This document shows, piece after piece, positions 24,726 to 33,708 of a stretch of DNA of 64,000 bases (its first letter is position 1; each line of letters opens with the position of its first letter). A program made the position numbers and the translations under genes. The DNA is from Dehalococcoidia bacterium (GTDB taxonomy: Bacteria > Chloroflexota > Dehalococcoidia > Bin125). The notes below the pieces were generated by a model. That model searched no databases. It saw only the letters and a program-made list of their open reading frames with translations, and was not told the origin of the DNA. The stretch lies in NCBI GenBank assembly GCA_022822855.1, contig JAJDYG010000012.1, positions 1-64,000 on the forward strand. The letters run 5' to 3'.

Positions 24726-25847
24726 TCAGGTGAGTGGCGAGTCCGGGTCCACGTCTGTCGTCGCCGCGATCCAGTAGCGATGCCTGATCCCCATCGACAG
24801 GTCTTCCAGGTCGCGCGCCACCTGGCGCTCGGTTGTTTCGTCGAGACCCGCTCCGCCGCAGACTCCGGTCAACATTGAACGCTTGAAGATCAACCCCACT
24901 GAAGCGTCGACGAAGGAGAGGTCACGCGCCTTGTTGGCGAGGAAGTACTGCATGTCCTTGGAGTCGAACGGCATGGGCCCCAGGCCGTCTGTCGGCCAGA
25001 GTCCCCAGCCCAGGTAACCGCCTCGGGCGACGTGCTCGCGCACGGCGCGGTGGTGCTCGATCACATCCTCGACGTGGCCTTCGCGGGCGTCGAAGTGGAT
25101 CAGATTGGGTCGTGCGTCGAGAATCCTGGTCCAGTTCGGCGAGGCGCAGCAGTGAATGCCGGCAAGCGCTCCGATTCGCTGCACGGGCTCGATCGCCGCT
25201 CGCAGGACAGGCACGACCTCGCGCCAGGGCAGCGGAATCGAAGGTTCCCCGACCGAGGCCAGTTCCGGCTCATCGAAGAGGATGATCGCCTGGTATCCCA
25301 GCCGCTGGAACACGCGAGCCTGTTCGGCGGCGGCCGCACCGAGCCACTCGCCAAGTCGCCGCAGGGTGGACAGATCGTCGTGAGGCTGCTTGCCGCTTCC
25401 ATCACGCATCCACCGCGAGAGCGTCAGCGGACCAACGATCTGCCCTTTGACCACCTTGGATTTGCGTTCCTCCGCAACCGAGGGCAGACGGTCCAACAGC
25501 TCGTACAGCCCTGCGGCGCGCTCTTGCGGCGGAAGTCCGGAGTTCGCGATGTCATCGTCCGAGAGCGAGCCCGACCAGGAGACATACTCGCCGTCCCAGG
25601 AGGCCCTGGGCAGAGACAGCGCCGTCTGAGGGATCATCTGCTCTTCTGGTCGACGGTTGGGCAACTGCGGCCAGAATGGAAGCCGCCAATAGTCCTCGAG
25701 CACCTCCGCGACCGCTTCGCCGGCATCGGTGTGTCGCGTCGAGCCGATCCCGCAGGGCAGCAGCGGCAAATGGATTGGTGCGTCCACGTCTTCAACGACT
25801 TTCTCTGGAGATTTCGGGAGCGAGTAGCGGGATGGTGCTGTACCCAC
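24726..25847 (-). CDS. MetE C-terminal-like (UROD/MetE superfamily) protein
   Basis: 373 residues resembling the catalytic half of cobalamin-independent methionine synthase and related methyltransferases. It opens PCGIGSTRHTD, has KGQIVGPLTLSRWM, and carries candidate zinc ligands in HCCASPNW and in TGVCGGAGLDE near the C-terminus. IILFDEPELAS is typical of the family barrel. It lacks the N-terminal MetE half, so it could be a dedicated methyltransferase using a small donor or a corrinoid protein. GTG at 25847 is the only reasonable start. Isolated, convergent with the hydrolase pair. Confidence 0.8.
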   Translation of the reverse strand: MGTAPSRYSLPKSPEKVVEDVDAPIHLPLLPCGIGSTRHTDAGEAVAEVLEDYWRLPFWPQLPNRRPEEQMIPQTALSLPRASWDGEYVSWSGSLSDDDIANSGLPPQERAAGLYELLDRLPSVAEERKSKVVKGQIVGPLTLSRWMRDGSGKQPHDDLSTLRRLGEWLGAAAAEQARVFQRLGYQAIILFDEPELASVGEPSIPLPWREVVPVLRAAIEPVQRIGALAGIHCCASPNWTRILDARPNLIHFDAREGHVEDVIEHHRAVREHVARGGYLGWGLWPTDGLGPMPFDSKDMQYFLANKARDLSFVDASVGLIFKRSMLTGVCGGAGLDETTERQVARDLEDLSMGIRHRYWIAATTDVDPDSPLT

Positions 25848-26133
25848 TTTACTGGCGCATGAGATTAAGCGCTCCGAGGTTAAGCAGGACGTCGCTGAAG
25901 TTCAGGTTAAGCAACCCCGCGAAAATTTTAGGATTCAGGGATTCTCGAGTGGCAGGAGATTGTTGTGAAGTGCTAGCATTTTTGCCTAGCTGATTAATCA
26001 GATGTGCAGTTTCCGACAGTCCTCGAAGTGGACAATCGGGAGTGTCAAGCAGCTAGGAGACATAAGAGAGAAAGAAATTTCTCTCAACAGGACAATCGTA
26101 CTACCTAACATGGGCAGTGCAGGAGTACAGATC
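25848..26133 (+). promoter_or_regulatory. AT-richer leader of nrdJ with repeats and palindromes
   Basis: No gene is supported. The region has three direct repeats of RTTAAGC (25863-25870, 25878-25886, 25905-25913), a palindrome CTGATTAATCAG at 25990-26001, an 8-bp stem GAGAGAAA-GAAA-TTTCTCTC at 26066-26085, and GGACAATCG at 26030 and 26090. I see neither a standard NrdR box pair nor a cobalamin-riboswitch B12 box. Confidence 0.55.
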
Positions 26134-29007
26134 ATGACTCGTGCCGACGATCACTCAGACGCCGCTGACGAAGCGACCGCCGCGTTTGCCGGCGACGCCG
26201 CCACGGAGGAGCATGCTGCCCTCCCTGTCGAGCGCGTCGTTCGCGAGCCGTTGATTGGACGCCATTTCACCCAGCCCGGCGATGACGTTTACGCACAGAT
26301 CGAGTGGGCGTATCGAACGGCCGCGATCACCTCCGACACCGGCGACACGATCTTCGAGCAGACCGACATCGAGACGCCGTCATTCTGGTCTCAGACCGCG
26401 ACGAACATCGTCGCGTCAAAGTACTTCTGGGGCGAGACCGGCACGCCCGAGCGCGAGACTTCGATGAAAACGCTGGTCGACCGGGTCGTCGAAACGATCA
26501 CCCGCTGGGGCCGCGAAGGCGGCTACTTCAGCGACGGCGCGGCCGCCTCGGCATTCTCCCAGGAGCTGCGCTTCCTGCTGATCAATCAGTACGCCGCGTT
26601 CAACTCGCCCGTCTGGTTCAACGTAGGCATCGAGGAGACGCCCCAGTGCTCCGCCTGCTTTATCAACTCCGTCGAGGACTCGATGGAGTCGATCATGGAT
26701 CTGGCCAAGCGCGAGGCGCTGCTGTTCAAGTGGGGCAGCGGCACCGGCTCGAACCTGTCCACCCTGCGCTCCAGCAAGGAATCGCTAACGGGCGGCGGCA
26801 AGGCGTCAGGGCCGGTCTCCTTCATGCGCGGCTACGACGCCTTCGCCAACGTGATCAAATCGGGCGGCAAGACCCGCCGCGCCGCGAAAATGATCATTCT
26901 CGACGCCGACCATCCCGACGTGATCGAATTCATCAACTGCAAGGCCTACGAGGAACGCAAGGCCTGGGCGCTGATCGATGCGGGCTATGACGGCTCGCTC
27001 AACGGCGACGCCTATTCATCCGTCTCATTCCAGAACGCGAACCACTCGGTGCGCGTTGCGGACGAGTTCATGCAGGCAGTCGAAGCCAACGGCTCGTGGT
27101 CCACGCGCGGGGTCGTGTCGGGTGAAGTCCTGGAGCAGATGCCGGCACGCGAGATCCTGCGGAAGATCGCGGCGGCGACGCATCAGTGCGGCGACCCGGG
27201 CATGCAGTTCGACACGGTGATCAACGACTGGCACACCTGCTCGAACACCGACCGGATCTACGCCTCCAACCCGTGCTCGGAGTACATGTTCCTCAACGAC
27301 ACGGCCTGCAACCTGGCCTCGTTGAACCTGCTCAAGTTCTACGACCTCGAGACGCACGAGTTCGACGTCGCCTCCTACCGCCATGCTTGCCGCGTGATGA
27401 TCACGGCGCAGGAGATCCTGGTCTCGAACGCGTCCTATCCGTCCCCGTTGATCGGCGAGAACTCGGAGAAGTACCGGCCGCTGGGTCTGGGCTACACCAA
27501 CCTGGGGGCGCTGTTGATGGCTCGCGGACTGCCGTACGACTCAGTCGACGGGCGCGCGCTGGCGGCAGCGGTGACTGCCCTGATGACCGGCGAGGCGTAT
27601 CTGCAATCGGCTCGGGTTGCCGAGCGAATCGGACCATTCTCCGGATACGCCGCGAATCGCGAGCCTTTCCTGCGGGTGATGCGCAAGCACCAGGCCGCGG
27701 TGGGACTGATCGATGGACTGGACAGCGTGCCGAGTGTTGTTCGCGACGCAGCCAAGGATGCCTGGCGCCAGGCCGTCGAGCTGGGCGAGGCGCACGGCTA
27801 TCGCAACGCTCAGGCCACCGTGCTCGCGCCGACCGGCACGATTGCGTTCATGATGGACTGCGACACAACGGGCGTTGAGCCGGACATCTCACTGGTCAAA
27901 TACAAGAATCTGTCCGGCGGCGGTTACTTCAAGATCGTCAACCGGACGGTACCGGCCGCTCTGCGGAGGCTCGGTTACGCCGAGGACGCGATTGATCGAA
28001 TTGGCAAGCACATCGACGAAACCGGCACGATCGAGGGCTCGGCCGACTTGAACAGCGAACACCTGGCGATCTTCGACTGCGCGTTCAAGGCGCAGTCGGG
28101 ACAGCGCAGTATCGCGCCATCCGGACACATCCGGATGCTGGGTGCGGTCCAGCCGTTCCTCTCGGGCGCGGTGTCCAAGACGGTGAATGTGCCCGAGCAC
28201 ACCACGGTCGACGAGATCATGCAGACCTACATCGACGCCTGGAAGCTGGGCGTTAAGGCGGTCGCCATCTATCGCGACAACTCGAAGCGGATTCAGCCGC
28301 TCGAGACCGGCGAACGCACCGGGGTCGCCGAAGAGGCAGCGATCTACGAACCCGGACCTTCTCTGCCCAGCGACGAACCGATCGTCCTGGAGAGCGCCAA
28401 GTCGCCGCCCGCCTACCGCCGCCACCGGCTGCCGGATGAGCGCAAGGCGATGACGCACAAGTTCACCATCGGCGAGCACGAAGGCTACATGACGATCGGC
28501 GAGTTCGAGGACGGCAGTCCCGGCGAGGTGTTCGTTCACATATCCAAGGAAGGCTCGGCGGTGTCGGGCCTGATGGATGCGGTCGGCACACTGACATCGG
28601 TTGCTTTGCAGTCCGGCGTGCCGCTGTCCACGTTGGTCAAGAAGTTTGCTCACATGCGCTTCGAGCCCAGCGGCTGGACCCGTTCCAGGGAGATTCCTCA
28701 CGCAGACTCGATTCTCGACTACGTGTTCCGCTGGATGGGGACGAAGTACCTGGCAGAAGAACCCGCCGACACAATCGCCAAGCAGGCCCGGATGCCGATG
28801 TCGGCCGACGAGGTCAAGTTGGCGGACGAGGAGGCTGGTCCGGTGCCCGTGACTCCGGCGACCCTGCCGCTGATCGACGACGCCTCGGCGACCGGATTCC
28901 AGAATCAACTGGACGCGCCGCCCTGCGCCGAGTGCGGTTCGATCATGGTGCGCTCGGGTTCCTGCTTCCGCTGCATGAACTGCGGAGCGACATCGGGCTG
29001 CTCCTAG
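26134..29007 (+). CDS. nrdJ: Adenosylcobalamin-dependent (class II) ribonucleotide reductase
   Basis: 957 residues. It converts ribonucleotides to deoxyribonucleotides with an adenosylcobalamin radical and works with or without oxygen. Motifs: NSPVWFNVG, CSACFINSVEDSME, GSGTGSNLSTLRSSKE, the radical-site N379-P-C381-S-E383, LAPTGTIAFMMDCDTTGVEP, and a C-terminal redox tail with C931/C934 and CFRCMNCGATSGC. The ATG at 26134 has AGGAG upstream; earlier in-frame starts exist at 26110 and 26002. Convergent with the RDD genes. The organism must make or import B12. Confidence 0.96.
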   Translation: MTRADDHSDAADEATAAFAGDAATEEHAALPVERVVREPLIGRHFTQPGDDVYAQIEWAYRTAAITSDTGDTIFEQTDIETPSFWSQTATNIVASKYFWGETGTPERETSMKTLVDRVVETITRWGREGGYFSDGAAASAFSQELRFLLINQYAAFNSPVWFNVGIEETPQCSACFINSVEDSMESIMDLAKREALLFKWGSGTGSNLSTLRSSKESLTGGGKASGPVSFMRGYDAFANVIKSGGKTRRAAKMIILDADHPDVIEFINCKAYEERKAWALIDAGYDGSLNGDAYSSVSFQNANHSVRVADEFMQAVEANGSWSTRGVVSGEVLEQMPAREILRKIAAATHQCGDPGMQFDTVINDWHTCSNTDRIYASNPCSEYMFLNDTACNLASLNLLKFYDLETHEFDVASYRHACRVMITAQEILVSNASYPSPLIGENSEKYRPLGLGYTNLGALLMARGLPYDSVDGRALAAAVTALMTGEAYLQSARVAERIGPFSGYAANREPFLRVMRKHQAAVGLIDGLDSVPSVVRDAAKDAWRQAVELGEAHGYRNAQATVLAPTGTIAFMMDCDTTGVEPDISLVKYKNLSGGGYFKIVNRTVPAALRRLGYAEDAIDRIGKHIDETGTIEGSADLNSEHLAIFDCAFKAQSGQRSIAPSGHIRMLGAVQPFLSGAVSKTVNVPEHTTVDEIMQTYIDAWKLGVKAVAIYRDNSKRIQPLETGERTGVAEEAAIYEPGPSLPSDEPIVLESAKSPPAYRRHRLPDERKAMTHKFTIGEHEGYMTIGEFEDGSPGEVFVHISKEGSAVSGLMDAVGTLTSVALQSGVPLSTLVKKFAHMRFEPSGWTRSREIPHADSILDYVFRWMGTKYLAEEPADTIAKQARMPMSADEVKLADEEAGPVPVTPATLPLIDDASATGFQNQLDAPPCAECGSIMVRSGSCFRCMNCGATSGCS

Positions 29008-29019
29008 GACTCGGCAGCG

Positions 29020-29763
29020 TCAGTCGGGTTCTTCCAGCTCCTTGATCAGAGCGCGGCGGCGGCGCTCATACTGGGTCTGCGAGAGCTGGGGACGCTCCAG
29101 TTCGAGCGCCTCAAGTTCCGGCGAACTCGGCACCGGCCTGCGCGCCGGCGCTTCCGGCGCGGCATCAGCGGCGACCTGAGACGACGGCGGCGCGACGGGA
29201 GTAATCGGCTTGACCCGTGGACCTCGGGGAGCCGGCGGCGGCAGTTGCAGGTCTTGTTGGTCGATGCCGGAAGGCTTGACGGCGAGCTCGGGCGGTTCGC
29301 GCCGCACAACGACCAGGGTTCCAACCATGCGATCGTGGACGCACTGCCGGTCGGGGTTCAGGAGTATCCAGCCGGCGTTGACGATCGGTCCGAGCAACGA
29401 GAACGCGTACCCGATCAGCCCGAGCAGCAGGCGCTTGATCACCAGCTCGCGCACCCACATGCGCTGCGGAGTGATCGGCTGCCCGGACTCAGCGATGACA
29501 TAGAGGTCGAGCAGCGATTTCGCAGGCGATTGCCCATCTCTCGATGTGAACCACATCCAGTACAGCCAGATCGGCAGGAGCAGGAAGATCAAGAGGTCCA
29601 GCAGCTCGCCCGTGAGGCGGCGCAGATACGGCGCGGCGTAGTCGCCGGACGTCGGGTGCGACCCCAGCACCCCGCAAGAACTGCAAAAGGCGCCGACGCC
29701 CGGGTACTCGTCACAGACGGGACAGTGTTCGCTGCGCAGTGCGCGAGGCCGCGGCGTGGTCAT
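29020..29763 (-). CDS. RDD membrane protein with N-terminal zinc ribbon (1)
   Basis: 247 residues. CPVC and CSSCG in the first 30 residues form a zinc ribbon, then an RDD domain with two to three membrane helices (RRLTGELLDLLIFLLLPIWL, SPAKSLLDLYVI, a final HDRMVGTLVVVRR), and a Pro-rich C-terminal tail ending in an Arg-rich helix (RRRRALIKELEEPD). RDD proteins have no settled function; some are ion antiporters. GAGGAGG precedes the ATG at 29763. It is last of three tandem paralogs. Confidence 0.82.
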   Translation of the reverse strand: MTTPRPRALRSEHCPVCDEYPGVGAFCSSCGVLGSHPTSGDYAAPYLRRLTGELLDLLIFLLLPIWLYWMWFTSRDGQSPAKSLLDLYVIAESGQPITPQRMWVRELVIKRLLLGLIGYAFSLLGPIVNAGWILLNPDRQCVHDRMVGTLVVVRREPPELAVKPSGIDQQDLQLPPPAPRGPRVKPITPVAPPSSQVAADAAPEAPARRPVPSSPELEALELERPQLSQTQYERRRRALIKELEEPD

Positions 29764-29812
29764 CGGCCGGCCTCCTCGAGCAGGCGAACTGGCAAGCGCC
29801 GGGATGAGCAGG

Positions 29813-30367
29813 CTAGCGGCGCTCGTTCGAGCGTTCGACGACCAGCGTGCCCAGCACCTTGTCATGCAGGGTCTGTCGATCCCGGTCCCACAACAGCCAG
29901 GCGGCGTCGAAGAATGAGAATGCCCAGAACAGGACCGTGAGCCAGAACCAGAGGATGAAGAACTCGCCGACCGAGCTGGCGACGGCGCCCAGCAGGGCGA
30001 GCAGCACCACGGCGACGATTCCGAGCGCAGCATCCCAGCCGAACTCGCGCAGCCAGACATGTCGGGCCGGGGCCTGCTCGGCGTTGGTTCGGACGATGTA
30101 GAGGCCAAGCAACGACTTCCCCGGCGATTGACCTCTGGGCGCGACGATGGCCAGCCAGACTAGCCAACCGATCCCGAGCGTCAGCCAGATGATCAAGTAA
30201 TCGAGAGCGAACGCGCCCAACCGTGACCAGCGCGTGGCCGCATAGGACATTCGATCCGGGTCGACGCTGAGGACATCGCAGCTCGCGCAAAAGTGCGCCC
30301 CCGGCCCTGCCGGACGGTGACAGACATCGCACTCGACGACGAAGACGCGGGGCGACGTGTCGCTCAT
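29813..30367 (-). CDS. RDD membrane protein with N-terminal zinc ribbon (2)
   Basis: 184 residues: zinc ribbon CDVC and CASC, then RDD domain (RLGAFALDYLIIWLTLGIGW, RGQSPGKSLLGLYIV, LHDKVLGTLVVER). Its ATG at 30367 overlaps the stop of the third paralog in ATGA, and a 49-base gap separates it from the first. No substrate can be deduced. Confidence 0.82.
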   Translation of the reverse strand: MSDTSPRVFVVECDVCHRPAGPGAHFCASCDVLSVDPDRMSYAATRWSRLGAFALDYLIIWLTLGIGWLVWLAIVAPRGQSPGKSLLGLYIVRTNAEQAPARHVWLREFGWDAALGIVAVVLLALLGAVASSVGEFFILWFWLTVLFWAFSFFDAAWLLWDRDRQTLHDKVLGTLVVERSNERR

Positions 30368-31023
30368 AGGGCACGCAGCTCGGCGCTCGTTTGGCGGACG
30401 GGTCGGACGCTGATGACCAATGTCCTGAACACGCGATCGTGCAGAGTCTGGCGATCGGAGTTGAAGAAGATGGCCATGCCGTCGGCGATGACAACCAGGC
30501 CGATCACGGCCAGCACAAGATCGGTTGCCATCGACTCCGGATAGAGCTGGCTCATCAGGATCACGGGAATGTTGACGGCGGCTCGATAGCCGACCTCGCG
30601 GATCCACATGAGCTTGCGTGAGGCGGACGACCCGTCAGTCCGGATGACCTGGGTAGAGAGCATCTGCTTGCCCGGCGTCTGGCCTCGCTTCGCGATGGCG
30701 GCGAACCAGACCAACCAGATCGCGGAGCCCAGCCAGAGTTCGAGAGAGAGCAAGCCCTCAAGATTGGCCAGATCGATGATCAGGCCGATGGCGCTGACGA
30801 TTAGACCGTCGGCCAGGGCTCCCATGAACCTGGCGCCTCTCGAAGCGGCGTATCGAGGGGAGTGCCCGCGTTCGGCGTCATCGCGCAGGGCGGTGCAGCT
30901 GGTGCAGAACCTGGTGCCGAGCCTGGTGTCTCCGCGGCACGCGGAGCAGATCGCGCCGTAGTGACGAGACTGACCGGGAGGTTGTTGATAGGGATCGGTG
31001 GGGAGAGGTTCGAAGCGGCCCAC
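30364..31023 (-). CDS. RDD membrane protein with N-terminal zinc ribbon (3)
   Basis: 219 residues: a Pro-rich start, zinc ribbon CSAC and CTSC, then RDD domain (RFMGALADGLIVSAIGLIID, RGQTPGKQMLSTQVI, LHDRVFRTLVISVRP). The start is a GTG at 31023 with GGGAG about 10 bases upstream. First of a three-gene operon of RDD paralogs. Confidence 0.8.
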   Translation of the reverse strand: MGRFEPLPTDPYQQPPGQSRHYGAICSACRGDTRLGTRFCTSCTALRDDAERGHSPRYAASRGARFMGALADGLIVSAIGLIIDLANLEGLLSLELWLGSAIWLVWFAAIAKRGQTPGKQMLSTQVIRTDGSSASRKLMWIREVGYRAAVNIPVILMSQLYPESMATDLVLAVIGLVVIADGMAIFFNSDRQTLHDRVFRTLVISVRPVRQTSAELRAL

Positions 31024-31058
31024 GCGCGTTGCTCCCTGGGCTGAACTTAGTGCTGAGC

Positions 31059-31652
31059 TTAGTAGGGCAGGGCAGCGGGTTGGTAATCGCCGCTGCGCAG
31101 CGCGCGCATCAGGTCATCGAGGGTTTCAACGTTCGCCGCGAACTCCGTGGCGGCCGTGCCTACTTCGTGCAATGCGTGGGAGTCGCTGCCGCCGATCGGC
31201 GGCAGGGGCCTCGTGCGTCCTCGGGACGAAGCGCTCTGATTCTGTAACGGGCCGTCGCAACCGTTGAGTCCCTCGACGCCGTCGAACAGTTCCATCGCGG
31301 CGCGCGGCACACGCAGCCCGGGATCGCGAGCGGGATGGGCCAGGAACATCAGGGCGTTCTGCTCGTCGCAGAACGTTCGTAGGCGTTTGGCGTTGGTGAT
31401 TCGCGGGACCAGGGCATCCAGGCCGTAGACGAGGACGTGGCCGAGCTCGGTGGTGACTTCGACGCCGGGCAGCACGAGGATGCCGATCTGCTCGGCCAGG
31501 TGCGCGGTTCGATCGGCCGGCCAGACCACGTCGTGCTCAGTCAGGATGACGCCATCGAGGCCGCGTTCGGCTGCCTGGGCGAGCGATTCGTGCGGCAGCA
31601 GGTTGCTGTCGGTCGAGTAGACCGAGGTGTGGGTGTGCATGTCGATCAGCAT
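31059..31652 (-). CDS. PHP-domain metal-dependent phosphoesterase-like protein
   Basis: 197 residues of the PHP family: HTHTSVYSTDS (metal ligands), LTEHDVVWP, GVEVTT, FLAHPARDP and GGSDSHALHEVG. Such domains hydrolyse phosphate esters and nucleotides with two or three metal ions. The protein is short and has no polymerase fused. It is divergent from the small gene and cofD at 31681, with about 28 bases between. Confidence 0.85.
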   Translation of the reverse strand: MLIDMHTHTSVYSTDSNLLPHESLAQAAERGLDGVILTEHDVVWPADRTAHLAEQIGILVLPGVEVTTELGHVLVYGLDALVPRITNAKRLRTFCDEQNALMFLAHPARDPGLRVPRAAMELFDGVEGLNGCDGPLQNQSASSRGRTRPLPPIGGSDSHALHEVGTAATEFAANVETLDDLMRALRSGDYQPAALPY

Positions 31653-31680
31653 GTAGGCAAAGCGTCACTGTTGGCAGGGC

Positions 31681-32088
31681 GTGGGTCAACCATCGGAACA
31701 TCAACGTCGGCTGTACGAGTTGTACGATCCGCACGTGAAACAGATCAGACTCGTCGCCTCGGTCGTCGAAGATGAGCGCCAGCTTGACGGGAGTCGCCAT
31801 GTCGAGATCGTCGGAGATGGCGCGCAAGCGGATATAGCGCTGCGCCTGGTGGTCGACCGAGATGGCTCGTTGCGAGAAGCTGAACTGAGCCTTGAGCGAG
31901 ATGGGACGTTCGCCGTGATCGGATTCGACCAGGGCGCCGAGGTCGGCAGCGAGGAGCAACTGTCGGTCCACCTGCGCGCCGCGGAGGGCGAGGTCGAAGT
32001 CTGGCAGCGGGACGACGGAGATGTCACGTTGGCGCTGACGCTGTCCGATTCCATCGAGTCAACGGAGCCAATGGAGCGAAGCGAATGA
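31681..32088 (+). CDS. Hypothetical protein preceding cofD
   Basis: 135 residues of mixed beta character with no recognisable motif; RRLYELYDPHVKQIRLVASV then a charged C-terminus. The stop overlaps the cofD start in ATGA, which supports it as a real coupled gene. The start is uncertain: GTG at 31681 or GTG at 31735. Link to coenzyme F420 synthesis rests on position only. Confidence 0.55.
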   Translation: MGQPSEHQRRLYELYDPHVKQIRLVASVVEDERQLDGSRHVEIVGDGAQADIALRLVVDRDGSLREAELSLERDGTFAVIGFDQGAEVGSEEQLSVHLRAAEGEVEVWQRDDGDVTLALTLSDSIESTEPMERSE

Positions 32089-33026
32089 CGCGCGTCGCGG
32101 TGCTGGCCGGCGGGGTTGGGGCGGCGCGGTTCCTCGATGGTCTGGTCCGCGTGGTCGAACCGTCCGACGTGACGGCGATCGTCAACGTCGGCGACGACAT
32201 GGAGTGGGCCGGGCTGCACATTTCGCCCGACCTGGACACGGTGACGTACACGCTCGCCGACCTGGTCAATCCGGAGACCGGCTGGGGTTTGCGCGGCGAG
32301 TCTCGACGCACGCTGGAGAGACTGTCGGAGCTGGGCGGCCCGGACTGGTTTATGATCGGCGACCTCGATCTGGCAACCCACCTGTATCGAACCCATCGAC
32401 TTACCCAGGGCGATCCGCTCTCGGCAGTCACTCGCGACTTCACCGCACGAATCGGTCTGGAGTGCGTGATCACTCCGGTGACCGACGATCGGCTGCGTAC
32501 AGTGGTCCGCACGGACGCGGGCGAACTCGCCTTCCAGGACTACTTCGTGCGGCGACGCGCTGCCGACAGTGTTCATGCGCTGCGGTTCGACGGAGCGGAT
32601 TCGGCGAAGCCGGCCCCGGGCGTCGAGGAGGCGCTGCGCTCGGCCGACGCCATTGTGATCGCCCCCTCCAATCCCTTCCTCAGCATCGATCCCCTGCTCA
32701 GCGTGCCTGGAGTCCGCGACCTGGTCACCTCGAACCGATCAAAGGTTGCTGCCGTCAGCCCGATCATCGGCGGCCAGGCCGTCAAGGGTCCCGCAGCCGA
32801 CATCCTCCAATCGCTCGGACACGACGTATCCGCGCTCGGCGTGGCGCGCATCTATGCCGAGCTGGCCGACATCTTCGTCCTCGACGAGACAGACGCCGCG
32901 CTCGCCTCGACCATCGAGGCCGAGACGGGCATGCGCGTGGTGGTCATGCCCACGCTGATGACCGACGTCGAGACGAAGATGGCGCTGGCGTCGGGAACGC
33001 TGGAGGCGGCGCTCGATGTCGCCTGA
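32085..33026 (+). CDS. cofD: 2-phospho-L-lactate transferase (F420 synthesis)
   Basis: 313 residues. CofD joins the activated phospholactate or phosphoenolpyruvate moiety to Fo to make F420-0. The opening AGGVGAARFLDGL is the CofD nucleotide-binding motif, followed by NVGDDMEWAGLHISPDLDT, APSNPFLSIDPLL and SPIIGGQAVKGPA, all characteristic. It overlaps cofC by 11 bases. The window has no Fo synthase or F420-glutamyl ligase, so the rest of the pathway lies elsewhere. Confidence 0.95.
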   Translation: MTRVAVLAGGVGAARFLDGLVRVVEPSDVTAIVNVGDDMEWAGLHISPDLDTVTYTLADLVNPETGWGLRGESRRTLERLSELGGPDWFMIGDLDLATHLYRTHRLTQGDPLSAVTRDFTARIGLECVITPVTDDRLRTVVRTDAGELAFQDYFVRRRAADSVHALRFDGADSAKPAPGVEEALRSADAIVIAPSNPFLSIDPLLSVPGVRDLVTSNRSKVAAVSPIIGGQAVKGPAADILQSLGHDVSALGVARIYAELADIFVLDETDAALASTIEAETGMRVVVMPTLMTDVETKMALASGTLEAALDVA

Positions 33027-33708
33027 GCAGAAGGAGCTCGTTGCCGTCGTGCCGGTGCGCGGGCTGCCGGCCGGCAAGCGCCGACTGGCCGCGCTGTTGG
33101 ATGTGGATGAACGCAACGGTCTCGTGCTGGCGATGTTGGATGACGTCGTCGGGGCGCTGGCGGCCGCGGAGTCGGTGGACCGGATTGCGATCGCGTCGCG
33201 CGATGCAGCGGCGCGCGACGAGGCGGCGCGTCTGGGGGTCGACTTCCTCGACCAGACCGAGCTCAAGCTGGGCTACAACCGCGCGGTGCAGTTCGCGCAG
33301 GAGGCGCTGGTCCAATCCGAGGCGATCCTGATCGTGCCGGCGGACGTTCCGCTGATTACGCCCGACTCGGTCGACCTGGTGGTCTCGACCGCGCCGGATG
33401 GGCCGGCTGTGGTTGTGGCGCCCGCTCACGACGGGGGGACGAACGGGCTGTTCCTGCGCCCTCCGGATGTGATCAGGCCGCAGTTTGGTCCGTCCTCGGC
33501 GCGGGCTCATCAGCAGTCTGCGGCGGCCGCCGGTGAGATGGGCGTGCCGTTCCGCGAGGCCCCGATCGATGTGTGGGCGTTCGATCTGGACACGCCCGCC
33601 GATCTGCGCTGGTTGCAGGACACACTGCCCCAGTTGCCCGAGGAGATCGCGCCGAACTCTCGGCGCTGGCTGGCGGCGCGCCAGGCGCGCACCGGAGCGC
33701 CGATCTAG
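33016..33708 (+). CDS. cofC: 2-phospho-L-lactate (or PEP) guanylyltransferase
   Basis: 230 residues of the CofC/FbiD family: AVVPVRGLPAGKRRLA at the start, LIVPADVPLITPDSV and VVVAPAHDGGTNGLFL in the core, then DLDTPADL. It activates the three-carbon acid with GTP for CofD. The start overlaps the cofD end, so the two are coupled. The stop codon lies at the left edge of a small repeat element. Confidence 0.93.
   Translation: MSPEQKELVAVVPVRGLPAGKRRLAALLDVDERNGLVLAMLDDVVGALAAAESVDRIAIASRDAAARDEAARLGVDFLDQTELKLGYNRAVQFAQEALVQSEAILIVPADVPLITPDSVDLVVSTAPDGPAVVVAPAHDGGTNGLFLRPPDVIRPQFGPSSARAHQQSAAAAGEMGVPFREAPIDVWAFDLDTPADLRWLQDTLPQLPEEIAPNSRRWLAARQARTGAPI

Noticed and set aside
28919..29007. A second selenocysteine codon in the redox tail of the ribonucleotide reductase or in the thioredoxins
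   Set aside because: The cysteine codons there are ordinary TGC and the reading frames end at expected stops; no coherent protein follows any TGA.
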